Below, piece by piece: positions 1-8,319 of a stretch of DNA of 64,000 nucleotides. Position 1 is the stretch's first letter. Every line of letters starts with the position of its first letter. The stretch lies in NCBI GenBank assembly GCA_023423655.1, contig JAFAFE010000001.1, forward strand, positions 62,001 through 126,000. Direction: 5' to 3'. Made by a program: the position numbers and the translations under genes. A model generated the notes under the pieces. It was not told where the DNA came from. It was given only the letters and a program-made list of their open reading frames with translations, and searched no databases. This DNA is from Pseudomonadota bacterium. Lineage in GTDB: Bacteria; Pseudomonadota; Alphaproteobacteria; Sphingomonadales; Sphingomonadaceae.

Positions 1-1
1 G

Positions 2-124
2 ATCAGCCCCGGCGTAGCGGCGGTCGCGGGCGAAGGCTGGGCGTGGGTGCGTTGGCCCGATGCGCCCAATGACCAAGCAATGCTGGAATATATGCACGCA
101 CTGTGCAACAACGCGAAGCCATGA
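2..124 (+). CDS. hemD: uroporphyrinogen-III synthase, C-terminal end (partial)
   Basis: Only the last 40 residues lie in the window; the 5' part is upstream of it. They begin ISPGVAAVAGEGW and end ALCNNAKP. HemD proteins (cyclisation of hydroxymethylbilane in tetrapyrrole synthesis) typically end with an 'SPxVAxxA..GW' strand, a 'P.D.AMLE' helix start and a terminal helix, and this tail fits. The stop codon overlaps the ATG of the next gene (ATGA), so the two are translationally coupled. A hemD gene followed by a mitofilin-like gene is a common alphaproteobacterial order. The assignment is an inference from a short tail and its context. Confidence 0.6.
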   Translation: MSPGVAAVAGEGWAWVRWPDAPNDQAMLEYMHALCNNAKP

Positions 125-1302
125 ACGATAGTCCGGATTTTTCATCGGCGAATCCGCCTGCCAACAACCCGTCTGCCAGCCCGTCCAACCCTGCGGGCAG
201 CGCATCATCCGGTGGGGTTTCCTCCGGTGGCCCTCCCTCCGGCGGAGCTGCGTCCCATGATAGTCCAGGCGCCTCGCGTCTGTCGCCCGCTTCGTCCAGC
301 TATGTGTCGCAGCGCCCTGTAGGCAAGGGCCGCACCACCGCGGCGGTGCTGGGCGTGACCTTGCTCGCGGGAATGGTCGGCGGGGCGTGGCTGATGAAAA
401 GCTATGGCCCGCGCGGCGTGGTCGAAGTGCCAATAGCGGGCAGTGATGTGGCGGGTAGCGATGCAGCGGGCAGTGATGCAGGCACCAACCCCGGTGCGGC
501 CCAAGGCGGCAGTGAACCTTTCCCTTATGCAGCGCCCGGAAGCAGCGCGACCGGCGATGGCAGCGCGGGCAATGCGACAGGCGACACCATACCGCCGTCG
601 TCCGAAACCGTCTCCGCCTTTGAAAGCGGGCGGATTGCCGCGCTTGAACAAAAGGTGGACCGCATCAATGTCGCGTCGGGCGATGCCGGAGCCAATGCCT
701 CGCGCGCCGAAGGGCTGCTGGTCGCTTTTGCCGCGCGCCGTGCGGTCGAGCGCGGCCAGTCTTTGGGCTATATCGAAAGCGAGTTGCGCCAGCGGTTCGG
801 CAGCGCAATGCCGCGCGCGGTCGCGACCATTATCGAAGCGTCCAGCCTCCATGTCACCGCCGACAAATTGCGCGAGCGGCTGGAAGTATTGGAACCGGCC
901 CTCATGAGCGCGGATGGCGCTACGCCGGGTTTCTGGTCAACCTTGTCCAACCTGTTTGTCGTGCGGCCTGAAAATGCGCCATCGGTCGATCCGACGCAGC
1001 GCATGGCGCGGGCCAAGCGCGCACTCGACATCGGGCGGGTTGACCGCGCGATTGTCGAGGTGGAACAGCTTCCGGGAGCCAAGCGCGCCGAAACATGGCT
1101 GGTCCTAGCCCGCCGCTTTAACGAAGCGCAAAAGGCGCTCGATCTGATCGAATCGGCAGCCATTCAGGATCCGCGTAATTTGCAGGATTATGGCGCGCCT
1201 AACCCGCTCGCTCCGGCGGCGACCCCGCCAGCCGCGCCTACGCCCGCACCATCGGGGGCGCGCGACAAAGCAGGCGGCAAAGCGGGCGGCGCAGCCCGAT
1301 AA
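121..1302 (+). CDS. mitofilin-like (COG4223-type) inner-membrane protein
   Basis: A 393-residue protein in three parts: a disordered Ser/Gly/Pro-rich cytoplasmic N-terminus (about 1-65), one transmembrane helix (about 70-92, TAAVLGVTLLAGMVGGAWLM), and a periplasmic region with a Gly/Ser/Asp linker, a coiled-coil-like stretch and an alpha-helical C-terminal half. This is the layout of alphaproteobacterial relatives of mitochondrial mitofilin (Mic60), usually encoded next to hem genes, and thought to shape the inner membrane; the function here is inferred. The start is the ATG overlapping the hemD stop; an in-frame ATG 18 bases upstream lies inside hemD and is less likely. The C-terminus is Ala/Pro/Gly low complexity. 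Confidence 0.7.
   Translation: MNDSPDFSSANPPANNPSASPSNPAGSASSGGVSSGGPPSGGAASHDSPGASRLSPASSSYVSQRPVGKGRTTAAVLGVTLLAGMVGGAWLMKSYGPRGVVEVPIAGSDVAGSDAAGSDAGTNPGAAQGGSEPFPYAAPGSSATGDGSAGNATGDTIPPSSETVSAFESGRIAALEQKVDRINVASGDAGANASRAEGLLVAFAARRAVERGQSLGYIESELRQRFGSAMPRAVATIIEASSLHVTADKLRERLEVLEPALMSADGATPGFWSTLSNLFVVRPENAPSVDPTQRMARAKRALDIGRVDRAIVEVEQLPGAKRAETWLVLARRFNEAQKALDLIESAAIQDPRNLQDYGAPNPLAPAATPPAAPTPAPSGARDKAGGKAGGAAR
436..480 (+). repeat. three tandem 15-bp units inside the mitofilin-like gene
   Basis: Three imperfect in-frame copies of gcgggcagtgatgtg encode (A)GSDV/A repeats in the linker just after the transmembrane helix. The unit is a multiple of three, so copy-number change would only lengthen or shorten the linker. 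It looks like replication slippage in a disordered region. Confidence 0.8.
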
Positions 1303-1348
1303 ACATCCGGTTACACCCCCCTTATTTTCGCATTTTTCGAGGAACTTC

Positions 1349-2551
1349 ATGGCGCACGATCCCAACCCCACCCCGCAGGCTTTGAACTGGGCCGACCCGT
1401 TCCAGCTTGATGGCCTGCTTACTGACGAAGAGCGGATGGTGCGCGACACCGCGCATGATTATGCGCAAAGCCAGTTATTGCCGCGTGTGACCTCGGCCTA
1501 TCTCGACGAACGGTTTGACCGCGAGATTATGAGCGAAATGGGCGCATTGGGCCTGCTCGGCGCGACCGTGCCGGTCGAATATGGCGGCGCAGGCCTTGGC
1601 TATGTGAGCTATGGCCTTGTCGCGCGCGAAGTCGAGCGCGTCGATTCGGGCTATCGCTCGGCCATGTCGGTGCAAAGCTCGCTCGTGATGCACCCGATCT
1701 ATGCGTATGGATCGGAAGAGCAACGCCACAAATATCTCCCCAAACTCGCTACCGGCGAATGGGTTGGCTGTTTCGGCCTCACCGAACCCGATGCAGGCTC
1801 CGATCCTGCCGGGATGCGCACAAAGGCGGAAAAAATCGACGGCGGCTATCGCCTGACCGGCAGCAAAATGTGGATTACCAATTCGCCCATCGCCGATGTG
1901 TTTGTGGTGTGGGCGAAATCCGCCGCACATGGCGGCGCGATTCGCGGCTTTGTGCTGGAAAAGGGCATGAAGGGCCTGTCCGCGCCCAAAATCGAAGGTA
2001 AATTGTCGCTGCGCGCGTCGATCACCGGCGAGATTGTGCTGGATGGCGTCGAGGTGCCGGAGGACGCTTTGCTCCCCAATGTCGAAGGATTGAAAGGCCC
2101 GTTCGGTTGTTTGAACCGCGCGCGTTACGGCATTGGCTGGGGCGCGATGGGCGCAGCCGAAGCCTGTCTTGCCGCCGCACGCCAATATACGCTCGACCGC
2201 AAACAATTCGGCCGCCCGCTCGCCGCAACGCAATTGGTGCAGTTGAAACTCGCCAATATGCTGACCGAAATCGGCCTCAGCCTGCAAGCGGCCCTGCGTG
2301 TCGGTCGCCTCATGGATGAAGGCCATTTGTCGCCCGACATGATCTCGATCATCAAGCGCAATAATTGCGGCAAGGCGCTCGATATTGCCCGCGTCGCGCG
2401 CGATATGCACGGCGGCAACGGCATTTCCGCCGAATTCCACGTTATCCGCCATGCCGCCAACCTTGAAACGGTCAACACCTATGAAGGCACGCACGATATT
2501 CACGGCCTGATATTGGGCCGCGCGATTACCGGCATCCCGGCGTTCGGATAA
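1349..2551 (+). CDS. gcdH: glutaryl-CoA dehydrogenase (acyl-CoA dehydrogenase family)
   Basis: A 400-residue flavoprotein of the length usual for GcdH. It oxidises and decarboxylates glutaryl-CoA to crotonyl-CoA in lysine/tryptophan catabolism. Seen in the sequence: the N-terminal helical domain, the FAD-binding 'FGLTEPDAGSD' and 'WITNSP' motifs (about residues 148-180), the arginine-bearing 'NRARYGIGWGAMG', and the C-terminal 'VNTYEGTHDIHGLILGRAITG' region whose Glu is the catalytic base; the His-Gly-Leu-Ile-Leu-Gly-Arg-Ala-Ile-Thr-Gly ending is typical of GcdH rather than other acyl-CoA dehydrogenases. The chosen ATG follows 'gaggaactt'; longer in-frame starts would run into the previous gene. 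The substrate is assigned by family resemblance. Confidence 0.9.
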   Translation: MAHDPNPTPQALNWADPFQLDGLLTDEERMVRDTAHDYAQSQLLPRVTSAYLDERFDREIMSEMGALGLLGATVPVEYGGAGLGYVSYGLVAREVERVDSGYRSAMSVQSSLVMHPIYAYGSEEQRHKYLPKLATGEWVGCFGLTEPDAGSDPAGMRTKAEKIDGGYRLTGSKMWITNSPIADVFVVWAKSAAHGGAIRGFVLEKGMKGLSAPKIEGKLSLRASITGEIVLDGVEVPEDALLPNVEGLKGPFGCLNRARYGIGWGAMGAAEACLAAARQYTLDRKQFGRPLAATQLVQLKLANMLTEIGLSLQAALRVGRLMDEGHLSPDMISIIKRNNCGKALDIARVARDMHGGNGISAEFHVIRHAANLETVNTYEGTHDIHGLILGRAITGIPAFG

Positions 2552-2570
2552 AATCAAATTTATGCGATAC

Positions 2571-2594
2571 CCCCTCCCTCTGAAGGAGGAGGGG
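2571..2594. terminator. hairpin between convergent gcdH and glpX
   Basis: CCCCTCC and GGAGGGG form a 7-bp stem around a 10-base loop, in the short gap between two genes that converge. There is no long T-run on either strand, so it is a moderate candidate for a shared bidirectional terminator. Confidence 0.5.
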
Positions 2595-2605
2595 CCTTTA
2601 ATCTA

Positions 2606-3583
2606 TCAACCCCGATGTTCGCCCTTGACCCAGCGCACGGTGCCGGACGAGGCGCGCATGACAACGCTTTCGGTGGTCATGGTGCCGCCGCGCAGGCGCT
2701 TGACGCCTTCGAGGAGCGAGCCGTCGGTGACGCCGGTCGCGGCGAAAATCACGTCGCCCTTGGCCAATTCTTCCAGCTTGTAGATTTTGTCGAGATCCTC
2801 GACGCCCCATTTGCGGGCGCGGGCGCGTTCATCTTCGTTGCGGAACACCAGACGCCCCTGGAACTGGCCACCGACACAGCGCAAGGCCGCCGCGGCCAGC
2901 ACGCCTTCGGGCGCGCCGCCGGTGCCCATATAAAGGTCGATGGTGGTATCGGGGTTGGTGACCGCAATCACGCCCGCAACGTCGCCATCGGGAATCAGCA
3001 TCACGCCGCAGCCAAGGCTACGCAGTTCGTCGATAATCGCTTCGTGGCGCGGGCGGTCTAGCACGCACACAATGATGTCGGACGGTTCGACGCCCTTGGC
3101 CTTGGCGACCGATTTGACATTATCGGTGACGCTCTTGTTGAGGTCGATCACCCCTTCGTCATAGCCGGGGCCGACCGCGATTTTTTCCATATAGACATCG
3201 GGCGCGTTCAACAAATTGCCTTCTTCGGCAATGGCGAGCACCGCGAGCGCATTGGGGCCAGCCTTGGCGGTGATGGTCGTGCCTTCCAGCGGATCAAGCG
3301 CAATGTCGATTTTCGGGCCTTTGCCCGGCGCATTGCCAACCTTTTCGCCGATATAGAGCATCGGCGCTTCGTCGCGCTCGCCTTCACCGATGACGACGGT
3401 GCCGTCCATATAGAGATTGTTGAACGCGGTACGCATCGCTTCGACGGCGGCCGCATCGGCGGCCTTTTCGTCGCCGCGCCCGATAAGCTTGGAGGCGGCA
3501 ATCGCCGCCGCTTCGGTCACACGGACCATTTCAAGCACGAGCACACGGTCAAGATTGTTCGATGCGGTTTGCGTGGCAGTCAT
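2606..3583 (-). CDS. glpX: class II fructose-1,6-bisphosphatase (GlpX type)
   Basis: A protein of 325 residues from the chosen ATG (MTATQTASNN). It dephosphorylates fructose-1,6-bisphosphate to fructose-6-phosphate in gluconeogenesis. GlpX landmarks are visible: 'DGTVVIGEGERDEAP' and 'DPLEGTT' with the metal-binding acidic residues, 'GYDEGVIDLN', 'DVAGVI', and the 'YMGTGGAPEGVLAAAAL' loop carrying the essential Glu. Two upstream in-frame ATGs (3631 and 3616) would add an extension unlike the family. It stands alone, converging with gcdH. Class I Fbp is not in the window, and GlpX is the usual type in sphingomonads as far as I know. Confidence 0.92.
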   Translation of the reverse strand: MTATQTASNNLDRVLVLEMVRVTEAAAIAASKLIGRGDEKAADAAAVEAMRTAFNNLYMDGTVVIGEGERDEAPMLYIGEKVGNAPGKGPKIDIALDPLEGTTITAKAGPNALAVLAIAEEGNLLNAPDVYMEKIAVGPGYDEGVIDLNKSVTDNVKSVAKAKGVEPSDIIVCVLDRPRHEAIIDELRSLGCGVMLIPDGDVAGVIAVTNPDTTIDLYMGTGGAPEGVLAAAALRCVGGQFQGRLVFRNEDERARARKWGVEDLDKIYKLEELAKGDVIFAATGVTDGSLLEGVKRLRGGTMTTESVVMRASSGTVRWVKGEHRG

Positions 3584-3678
3584 AATTTGGCCATCCTCAT
3601 TGGTTGAAATGCTCATGCTGGCGGGCAGCATGGCGGGAATTTCAAAAGATGCCGCTCCGTTAGGCGAGGGAGGCGCGA

Positions 3679-4185
3679 ATGTCGAGAGATGTTGCGGTAA
3701 CAGCGCTGCTTATGGCGACGGTTTTTGCGCTGGCAGCGGCGGGACCGGCCTATGCGCAAAGCATGGCGGATGCGGGCATAGATGCGGGCGCGCAAACAGA
3801 GGCGGATATGGCGCAGGATTATATCCGTCAGGCCAAGCGCAATATAGGGCTCACCATGCGCGAAGATTGCGGCAAGGCGGACGCGGATGGCGCGATTATC
3901 GTGTGCGGACGGCGCGGGGAAGATCCCAATCGCCTGCCCCTCCCCGACGAGCGCGAGGATCTGGCCGGAAAGCGGGTGCGCGGCGATATTCCGCGCGCAA
4001 CTGCCAACGCGCCGCGCACCTATGGCTGTTCGGTCGTCGGGCAGACCAACCAATGCACGCGGGGCCTTGATATGATGTCGCTCGCCGGAACCGCCATCAA
4101 GCTCATCACCAAAATCGTCGATCCCGAAGCAGAGGTTGAAAAACCGGCGCGGATTCCCGATAAATATAAGGGCAGCAACAAGTGA
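3679..4185 (+). CDS. small secreted protein of unknown function (paralogue of the protein at 6948)
   Basis: A 168-residue protein with a clear signal peptide (hydrophobic to about residue 26, cleavage after AYAQ). The mature part carries four or more cysteines and the pattern 'EDCGKADADGAIIVCGRRGED', with an 'IVCGRR' core followed by Arg/Pro-rich sequence. The secreted protein at 6948-7508 has the same arrangement ('DPCPQSANDEEIVVCARMPEG', then 'R.RIPE'), and both contain a later short Cys pair ('GCSVVGQTNQCTRG' here; 'SCSPAGMGGFTGCTRN' there). The two are therefore divergent paralogues. I do not recognise a functional domain. Periplasmic location is inferred from the signal peptide. Confidence 0.75.
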   Translation: MSRDVAVTALLMATVFALAAAGPAYAQSMADAGIDAGAQTEADMAQDYIRQAKRNIGLTMREDCGKADADGAIIVCGRRGEDPNRLPLPDEREDLAGKRVRGDIPRATANAPRTYGCSVVGQTNQCTRGLDMMSLAGTAIKLITKIVDPEAEVEKPARIPDKYKGSNK

Positions 4186-4374
4186 GACTCGCAAGGCCTC
4201 CCAAGGCTCCGGCCATCGGACGTTAAGCTTGCAAGCCCCATGAAAAATCTTGTTCCGACTCTTGGGGAAACCGCGTTATCCGCTTTGCGTTTTGCCGCGC
4301 TTTCCATCATAGGGAAGGAAAGAGAAGGCCGCTATATCAAGCCGCCTTGCACGATTGAACGGACTGAACACCTT

Positions 4375-5778
4375 ATGGCTCAAAAATTCGGTGCCAATAG
4401 CCTAGCCTTTGCACGGACCGCAGTTGCGGCGAGCGTGCTGGCGCTTATCCCTGTGACGACCGGCGCGATTGCGGCGATGGACGCCAAGACGCAGAATGAA
4501 TTTGCCCGCTTCATGGCAGTATTCGAAGAAGTGCGCGCCAATTATGTCGAGCCGGTTGATGCCAATACGCTGATGGACGGCGCGATTTCGGGGATGTTGT
4601 CCAGCCTCGACCCCCATTCAGGCTATCTCGACGCGCGCGATTTCGAACAATTGCGCACCCAGACCGAAGGCGAATATGGCGGGCTTGGCCTCAGCGTCAC
4701 GTTGGAAGATGGCGCGGTTAAGGTTATCGCGCCGACCGCCGATACCCCTGCCGACCGCGCGGGCATCAAGGCGGGTGATTATATCACCCATCTGGATGGC
4801 AAGCTTATCTTCGGCTCCTCGCTCGATGAAGCGGTCGACCAGATGCGCGGCACGCCCGGTACCAAAATCAGCCTGACGCTCGTGCGCCCGGGCCGCGACA
4901 AGCCGATTGATGTGACGCTGACCCGCGAGGTCATCATCATCAAGCCGGTCAAATGGGAAGTGAAGAATAATATCGGGGTCATCTCGATTGCGAGCTTCTC
5001 CGAAACCACGACGCGCGATTTGCGCGGTGCGATGACGGCCATCGACAAAAGTTTGGGCGGGCGCAAGCCGACCGGCTATATTATCGACCTGCGTTCGAAC
5101 CCCGGCGGCTTGCTCGATGAAGCGATTGGCGTGTCGGATACTTTCCTCAACAAGGGCGAGATCGTGTCGCAACGCGGTCGCCGCGCCGACGATATCGAAC
5201 GCTATTATGCGCGCGCAGGCGATATGGCAGAGGGCCGCCCGATCATCGTCCTCATTGATGCAGGCTCGGCGTCGGCGTCGGAAATTGTCGCGGGGGCATT
5301 GCAGGACCAGCATCGCGCGCTCATCATGGGCGAGCGTAGTTTCGGCAAAGGGTCGGTCCAGACCGTGTTGCCGCTCACCGAAACCACCGCGCTGCGCCTC
5401 ACCACTGCGCGCTATTTCACACCGTCGGGCCGTTCGGTGCAGGAAGGCGGGATTGATCCCGATGTGAAGGTGCCGCAAATTTCGGACCCCGATTACAAGA
5501 ACCGCCCGAAATTCCGCGAAGCCGATCTGCAGCGCCACCTCATCAACGAAAAGAAGGTGGATAATAGCGTGCTCGAATCCGACACCAAGGAAGATCCGCG
5601 CTTCAACATGACCGCCGAGCAGCTTAAAAAGCAGGGCATCGAAGATTTCCAGCTTGACTATGCGCTCAAAACGCTGACGCGCATTGCGGCGGGACCGAAA
5701 ATGGCAACCAGCGGCGCCGTGCCTGCGGTGCCGACGCCCAAGGCGCCTGTGCCTGCGGCTCCGGCCAAGAAAAACTGA
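4375..5778 (+). CDS. ctpA: S41 family C-terminal processing peptidase
   Basis: A 467-residue periplasmic serine protease. From the N-terminus: a membrane anchor or signal (about residues 10-30), a helical region, a PDZ domain (about 95-180, with 'YGGLGLS' and 'PADRAGIKAGD'), and the S41 catalytic core. The catalytic serine lies in the 'GSASASE' motif (residues 297-303), and K325 in 'GERSFGKGSVQT' is the general base. The tail after about residue 440 is Pro/Ala/Lys low complexity. The family removes C-terminal peptides from envelope proteins. The start is the ATG giving the signal sequence; an in-frame ATG at 4240 would add 45 residues that look non-coding. Confidence 0.92.
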   Translation: MAQKFGANSLAFARTAVAASVLALIPVTTGAIAAMDAKTQNEFARFMAVFEEVRANYVEPVDANTLMDGAISGMLSSLDPHSGYLDARDFEQLRTQTEGEYGGLGLSVTLEDGAVKVIAPTADTPADRAGIKAGDYITHLDGKLIFGSSLDEAVDQMRGTPGTKISLTLVRPGRDKPIDVTLTREVIIIKPVKWEVKNNIGVISIASFSETTTRDLRGAMTAIDKSLGGRKPTGYIIDLRSNPGGLLDEAIGVSDTFLNKGEIVSQRGRRADDIERYYARAGDMAEGRPIIVLIDAGSASASEIVAGALQDQHRALIMGERSFGKGSVQTVLPLTETTALRLTTARYFTPSGRSVQEGGIDPDVKVPQISDPDYKNRPKFREADLQRHLINEKKVDNSVLESDTKEDPRFNMTAEQLKKQGIEDFQLDYALKTLTRIAAGPKMATSGAVPAVPTPKAPVPAAPAKKN

Positions 5779-5816
5779 CGCCATAAATATTGACGCGATA
5801 CTAAAAGGGCAAAGCG

Positions 5817-6323
5817 ATGCAGGCAGTGATGGCAGATAAAGCGGGCCGCACCGCGCTCTTTTCCGCAATAGCGATCCCCGCTTTGCTGTGGGGCGGCGCG
5901 GCCTTGGTCGCCCAGCGCTGGTTCGGGCTGTTCCCGTGCGAAATGTGTATGTGGCAACGCTGGCCGCATATGGCGGCGCTAGCCTTGGGGCTGATCGCTT
6001 TGCTGTTGCGCAACCAGCCGGTGTCGCGTCTCCTCGTCGCACTGGCGGCGCTGGCGATAGCGGTGAGCGGTGCAATCGGCCTGTTCCATGCGGGCGTCGA
6101 ATATCATTGGTGGCAGGGCTTTACCCAATGCACCTCCAATGCGGGCAGCAGCGGGGACTTTATGAAGGATATTATGAGCGCGCCGCTTGTGCGCTGTGAT
6201 GTAGCGCCTTGGACCTTGGCGGGGATTTCGCTTGCCGGTTTCAACGCGATTTTTTCGGTTGCAGGCGCGATCTGGATTGCCGTGCTGCTTATGAAAAACA
6301 AGGCCCCTGCTTATGCCGCGTAA
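5817..6323 (+). CDS. dsbB: disulfide bond formation protein DsbB
   Basis: A 168-residue four-helix inner-membrane protein. It reoxidises the periplasmic oxidant DsbA and passes electrons to quinone. The redox pair in the first periplasmic loop is C41-E-M-C44 ('FPCEMCMWQRWPH'), and the second pair is C105 and C127 in the loop before the last helix ('TQCTSN', 'VRCD'), so all four essential cysteines are present. An alternative start 12 bases downstream (MADKAG) is possible. The last 11 bases overlap the start of coq7; the quinone link between the two products makes joint expression plausible. Confidence 0.9.
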   Translation: MQAVMADKAGRTALFSAIAIPALLWGGAALVAQRWFGLFPCEMCMWQRWPHMAALALGLIALLLRNQPVSRLLVALAALAIAVSGAIGLFHAGVEYHWWQGFTQCTSNAGSSGDFMKDIMSAPLVRCDVAPWTLAGISLAGFNAIFSVAGAIWIAVLLMKNKAPAYAA

Positions 6324-6852
6324 ACGCTCGATGCCGCCCAGCCACAAGGCGCTCCACGCTATGCTGCGGGTCGATCAGGCCGGAGAATTTGGCGCAACCC
6401 GCATCTATGCCGGGCAGCGCGCAGTGATGGGCGACCGTGCGCCCGGCTCTGCCGCGATTGCCGGAATGTTGGCGCAGGAAGAAGAGCATCTCGCCTGGTT
6501 CAATGCCGAAGTCGCCAAGCGCGGCGTGCGCCCGACCGCGCTCCAGCCTTTCTGGCATGTCGCAGGCTTTGCGCTCGGCGCGACCACGGCGGCACTGGGA
6601 CCGGAAGCGGCGATGGCCTGCACCGCGGCGGTCGAAACCGAAATCGACAAACATTATCAGGAACAATTGCAGGAATTGGGCGCACACGAACCCGAACTTG
6701 CCGCAAAAATTGCGCAATTCCGTGACGAAGAGCTGGAGCATCGCGACCATGCGCTCGCCGCAGGGGCCGAACGCGCGCCCGCTTATCCGCTGCTTGCGGG
6801 CCTGATCCGCATCGGCTGCCGAGCGGCCATCGAAATTTCCAAACGGATATGA
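6313..6852 (+). CDS. coq7: demethoxyubiquinone hydroxylase (Coq7 type)
   Basis: A 179-residue ferritin-like di-iron monooxygenase that hydroxylates 3-demethoxyubiquinone, the penultimate step of ubiquinone synthesis. The iron ligands are in the expected places: E25 ('DQAGEFGATRIY'), the 'EEEH' motif (about residues 56-59), the 'ETEIDKHY' Glu, and 'DEELEHRDHA' near the C-terminus. The length matches alphaproteobacterial Coq7. It overlaps the end of dsbB by 11 bases, so the two form an operon. A start at the seventh residue (MPPSHKA) cannot be excluded. Confidence 0.92.
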   Translation: MPRKRSMPPSHKALHAMLRVDQAGEFGATRIYAGQRAVMGDRAPGSAAIAGMLAQEEEHLAWFNAEVAKRGVRPTALQPFWHVAGFALGATTAALGPEAAMACTAAVETEIDKHYQEQLQELGAHEPELAAKIAQFRDEELEHRDHALAAGAERAPAYPLLAGLIRIGCRAAIEISKRI

Positions 6853-6875
6853 GCGGAGCCTTTATCCACACGCTT

Positions 6876-6920
6876 CGTTATTAATCCGGTCGTTATTAAT
6901 CTGCTCGTTCATTGCCCGGA
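6876..6920 (+). repeat. 15-bp tandem direct repeats upstream of the secreted-protein gene
   Basis: Two near-identical units, cgttattaatccggt and cgttattaatctgct, are followed by a degenerate third (cgttcattgcccgga). They sit between coq7 and the next gene, 28-72 bases before its ATG, and are the most AT-rich part of that gap. They may contain its promoter or an operator. Confidence 0.6.
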
Positions 6921-6947
6921 CAGGGTCATTATTGCTAAGGATGCGCC

Positions 6948-7508
6948 ATGCACCAGATTCTCTCCCGTTCGCTCCTCCTGTCCCCGCTTGCCGCACTGGC
7001 GGCGCTGGGCGTAACCCCTGCCGCAGCGCAGGATAGTGCAGGCGACAAAGTGAGCCAGGTCATCGTCTATGGCGAAGACCCCTGCCCGCAAAGCGCGAAT
7101 GACGAAGAAATTGTGGTGTGCGCGCGGATGCCCGAAGGCGAACGCTACCGCATCCCCGAAATGTTCCGCAACGATCCCAACAAGCCGTCCGAACAGGCCT
7201 GGACCAACCGCGTGGTCGCGCTGGAACGGGCGGGCGCTTTCGGCACCGATAGCTGTTCCCCCGCAGGAATGGGCGGCTTTACCGGTTGCACCCGTAACCT
7301 CATCAACCGCGCCTATGCCGAAAAACGGCAACAGGATAATGTCGATTGGGCCAAGCTGACCGCCGAAGAGCGCCAAAAGCGCCTCGACAGAATCGACGCC
7401 GAAGCCGAAGCCATCGAAGCGCGCGTCCGCGCCGAAGAAGAGCGGCAAAAGGCCAAGGCGGAACAACAAACCGCCCCTGCCCCCGCACCGGTGCCGCCGA
7501 AAAACTGA
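6948..7508 (+). CDS. small secreted protein of unknown function with a charged tail
   Basis: A 186-residue protein. A signal peptide ends near residue 27 ('ALGVTPAAAQ'). The mature part has the motif 'EDPCPQSANDEEIVVCARMPEGERYRIPE' (quoted here only for its features: a Cys pair around an acidic strand, then an Arg/Tyr/Pro stretch), a second Cys pair in 'SCSPAGMGGFTGCTRN', and a C-terminal Glu/Arg/Lys-rich helix, probably a coiled coil, ending in Ala/Pro. It is a divergent paralogue of the protein at 3679-4185. No enzymatic motif is visible. A terminator hairpin follows about 100 bases downstream. Confidence 0.75.
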   Translation: MHQILSRSLLLSPLAALAALGVTPAAAQDSAGDKVSQVIVYGEDPCPQSANDEEIVVCARMPEGERYRIPEMFRNDPNKPSEQAWTNRVVALERAGAFGTDSCSPAGMGGFTGCTRNLINRAYAEKRQQDNVDWAKLTAEERQKRLDRIDAEAEAIEARVRAEEERQKAKAEQQTAPAPAPVPPKN

Positions 7509-7608
7509 AACGCGGATAAGCCCGGCAATATCGCGCGCAGCAGATCTGCGCATTTTCGGTCCCCGCGTCGGCTACTTGCCGCGCACGTACCGCCGCGAGA
7601 GCATTTTC

Positions 7609-7645
7609 TGCCCTGCCCCCGATAGGAAAGGAGGCAGGGCAATTT
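7609..7645 (+). terminator. intrinsic terminator between convergent genes
   Basis: TGCCCTGCC and GGCAGGGCA form a 9-bp perfect stem, followed by ATTTTG on the plus strand. It lies between the secreted-protein gene (plus) and wrbA (minus). The stem could serve both directions, but the T-stretch favours plus. Confidence 0.7.
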
Positions 7646-7660
7646 TGTGCATCGCTTTGA

Positions 7661-8260
7661 TTAGCCGAACAGTTTCGCGGCGACTTCGGCGACGCGGCGG
7701 CCTTGGTAGCGGGCGCCTTCCAGTTCGATTTCGCTCGGCTGGCGGCTGCCGTCGGCATTGGCGATGGTGGTTGCGCCATAGGGCGCGCCGCCGACGATCT
7801 GGCTATTGTCCATCTGGCCTGCATAGCCATAATCGAGGCCGACAATGGTGCAGCCGAAATGCAGCAAATTGGTGATGATCGAAAAGAGCGTGGTTTCCTG
7901 ACCACCATGTTGGGTGGCGGACGAGGTAAAGGCCGCGCCAACCTTGCCGTTCAGCGCGCCGCGCGCCCACAGGCCACCGGCTTGGTCAAGGAAAGCGGCC
8001 ATTTGCGACGACATGCGGCCAAAGCGCGTGCCGGTGCCGATGATGATCGCATCATAATTTTCCAGCTCGGCAATGGTCGCAACCGGCGCGGCCTGATCGA
8101 GCTTGAAATAGGCGCCCTTGGCAATCTCTTCGGGCACGGTTTCGGGGACGCGCTTGATGTCGACGGTCGCGCCCGCATCGCGCGCGCCCGATGCGACGGC
8201 TTCGGCCATTTGCTCGATATGACCGTAGGAGGAGTAATAGAGGACGAGAACTTTTGCCAT
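7661..8260 (-). CDS. wrbA: NAD(P)H:quinone oxidoreductase, WrbA type
   Basis: A 199-residue flavodoxin-like protein of exactly the usual WrbA length. It begins 'MAKVLVLYYSSYGHIEQMAEAVA', with the FMN-phosphate loop 'SSYGH', and has the 'GTGTRFGRMSSQMA' and 'FTSSATQHGGQETT' FMN-contacting segments. It reduces quinones by two electrons using NAD(P)H, avoiding semiquinone radicals. It is the promoter-distal gene of a minus-strand group with a GNAT and a pirin gene, opposite an HxlR regulator, which suggests a quinone or electrophile response (inference). An upstream in-frame start would add 41 non-homologous residues. Confidence 0.92.
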   Translation of the reverse strand: MAKVLVLYYSSYGHIEQMAEAVASGARDAGATVDIKRVPETVPEEIAKGAYFKLDQAAPVATIAELENYDAIIIGTGTRFGRMSSQMAAFLDQAGGLWARGALNGKVGAAFTSSATQHGGQETTLFSIITNLLHFGCTIVGLDYGYAGQMDNSQIVGGAPYGATTIANADGSRQPSEIELEGARYQGRRVAEVAAKLFG

Positions 8261-8319
8261 GTAATGGTTCCTTTTATGGCGTTGGGAGAAAAATAGGAGG
8301 TTGGAGTAGGGCGCGCGGT

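Noticed and set aside
4618..6075. 485-codon minus-strand open frame opposite ctpA and dsbB
   Set aside because: Shadow of two confirmed genes; the translation is Arg/Ala-rich and featureless.
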